From Reyranella sp. (GTDB lineage: Bacteria > Pseudomonadota > Alphaproteobacteria > Reyranellales > Reyranellaceae): a DNA stretch of 5,161 nucleotides. Positions 4,966-5,161 of this stretch are shown piece after piece. The notes under the pieces were generated by a model. That model had not been told where the DNA came from. It saw only the letters and a list, made by a program, of their open reading frames with translations, and searched no databases. The translations under genes were made by a program, and so were the position numbers. The DNA is taken from assembly GCA_016780605.1 (NCBI GenBank), contig JADHLS010000488.1:1-5161 (forward strand), read 5' to 3'. Every line of letters begins with the position of its first letter. Positions within the stretch are counted from its first letter, which is position 1.

Positions 4966-5161
4966 ATGAAGCGGCTGTCGATTGCGGTGATGTTGGTTTT
5001 TGTCGGTTGCGGCCCCCGGCAGCAGCTGCCGCAGACGACCTTCATTCCGCGCCCGGCGCCCGACGATCCGACGCCGACCGGCATCGCCTATCTGTGCGAT
5101 GGCCGCAAGGAAGTCTCGGTGGTCTACGCCAAGAACCGCGCCTCGGTGACGCTCGAGGGCA
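4966..5161 (+). CDS. Lipoprotein with MliC-like (C-type lysozyme inhibitor) domain, N-terminal part
   Basis: The first 65 residues of a gene cut by the right edge of the window. Residues 1-15 (MKRLSIAVMLVFVGC) are a lipoprotein signal peptide, with Cys15 as the likely lipidated residue; the lipobox has Phe at -3, which is less usual, with V-G before Cys. Gly, not Asp, follows the Cys, which fits outer-membrane sorting. A Pro-rich linker (17-38) precedes GIAYLCDGRKEVSVVYAKN, the start of a MliC-type domain: the Y-x-C-D-G-x-K/R-x-x-x-V-x-Y pattern is typical. MliC proteins are about 100-130 residues and inhibit host C-type lysozyme at the cell envelope. The conserved inhibitory Ser/Lys loop lies outside the window. 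The gene is divergent from the catabolic-looking operon and is probably unrelated to it functionally. The lipoprotein call is strong; the domain rests on a short segment. Confidence 0.75.
   Translation, partial: MKRLSIAVMLVFVGCGPRQQLPQTTFIPRPAPDDPTPTGIAYLCDGRKEVSVVYAKNRASVTLEG

Noticed and set aside
4920..5084. N-terminal extension of the RutD-like hydrolase to 5084
   Set aside because: It runs antisense through the lipoprotein gene; ATG 4919 has a purine-rich ribosome site and the normal family N-terminus.

Overview
The window is a GC-rich, gene-dense stretch of a bacterial chromosome. Base composition, the presence of a DUF6356 protein and the tight operon packing suggest an alphaproteobacterium, possibly a Rhodospirillales or Rhizobiales relative. 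That assignment is an inference from protein flavour; no rRNA or marker gene is present. There are no tRNA or rRNA genes, insertion sequences, CRISPR repeats, phage genes or obvious signs of recent transfer.

Left part (1-1786). The 5' end of an Lrp/AsnC-family regulator gene leaves the window on the minus strand. Across a 90-base divergent gap, a plus-strand run begins with a DUF6356 small protein (251-502). It is followed by an exported alpha/beta hydrolase (about 499-1341) that lacks an ATG, GTG or TTG start where its signal peptide begins; the best start is a CTG that overlaps the preceding stop codon as CTGA. After a 64-base gap with a small hairpin and a strong Shine-Dalgarno sequence comes a short HPF/RaiA-type ribosome-associated protein (1406-1786).

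Right part (1792-4919). Four minus-strand genes form a tight operon, in transcription order: an alpha/beta hydrolase resembling RutD or enol-lactonases, an M20-family amidohydrolase, a six-helix membrane protein of unknown function, and a DsbA-fold 2-hydroxychromene-2-carboxylate-isomerase-like protein. Spacings are 7 nt, 11 nt and a 4-nt GTGA overlap. The gene set suggests breakdown of an N-acyl or amide-containing small molecule, but the substrate cannot be read from the sequence. The operon ends 5 nt from the convergent HPF/RaiA gene.

Right edge. Divergent from the operon, with only 46 nt between start codons, begins a lipoprotein with an MliC-like (C-type lysozyme inhibitor) domain, cut by the window end.

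I see no convincing new biological system. The items most worth a second look are the non-canonical CTG start, the undescribed membrane protein locked into a catabolic-looking operon, and the inverted repeat in the regulator/DUF6356 gap.
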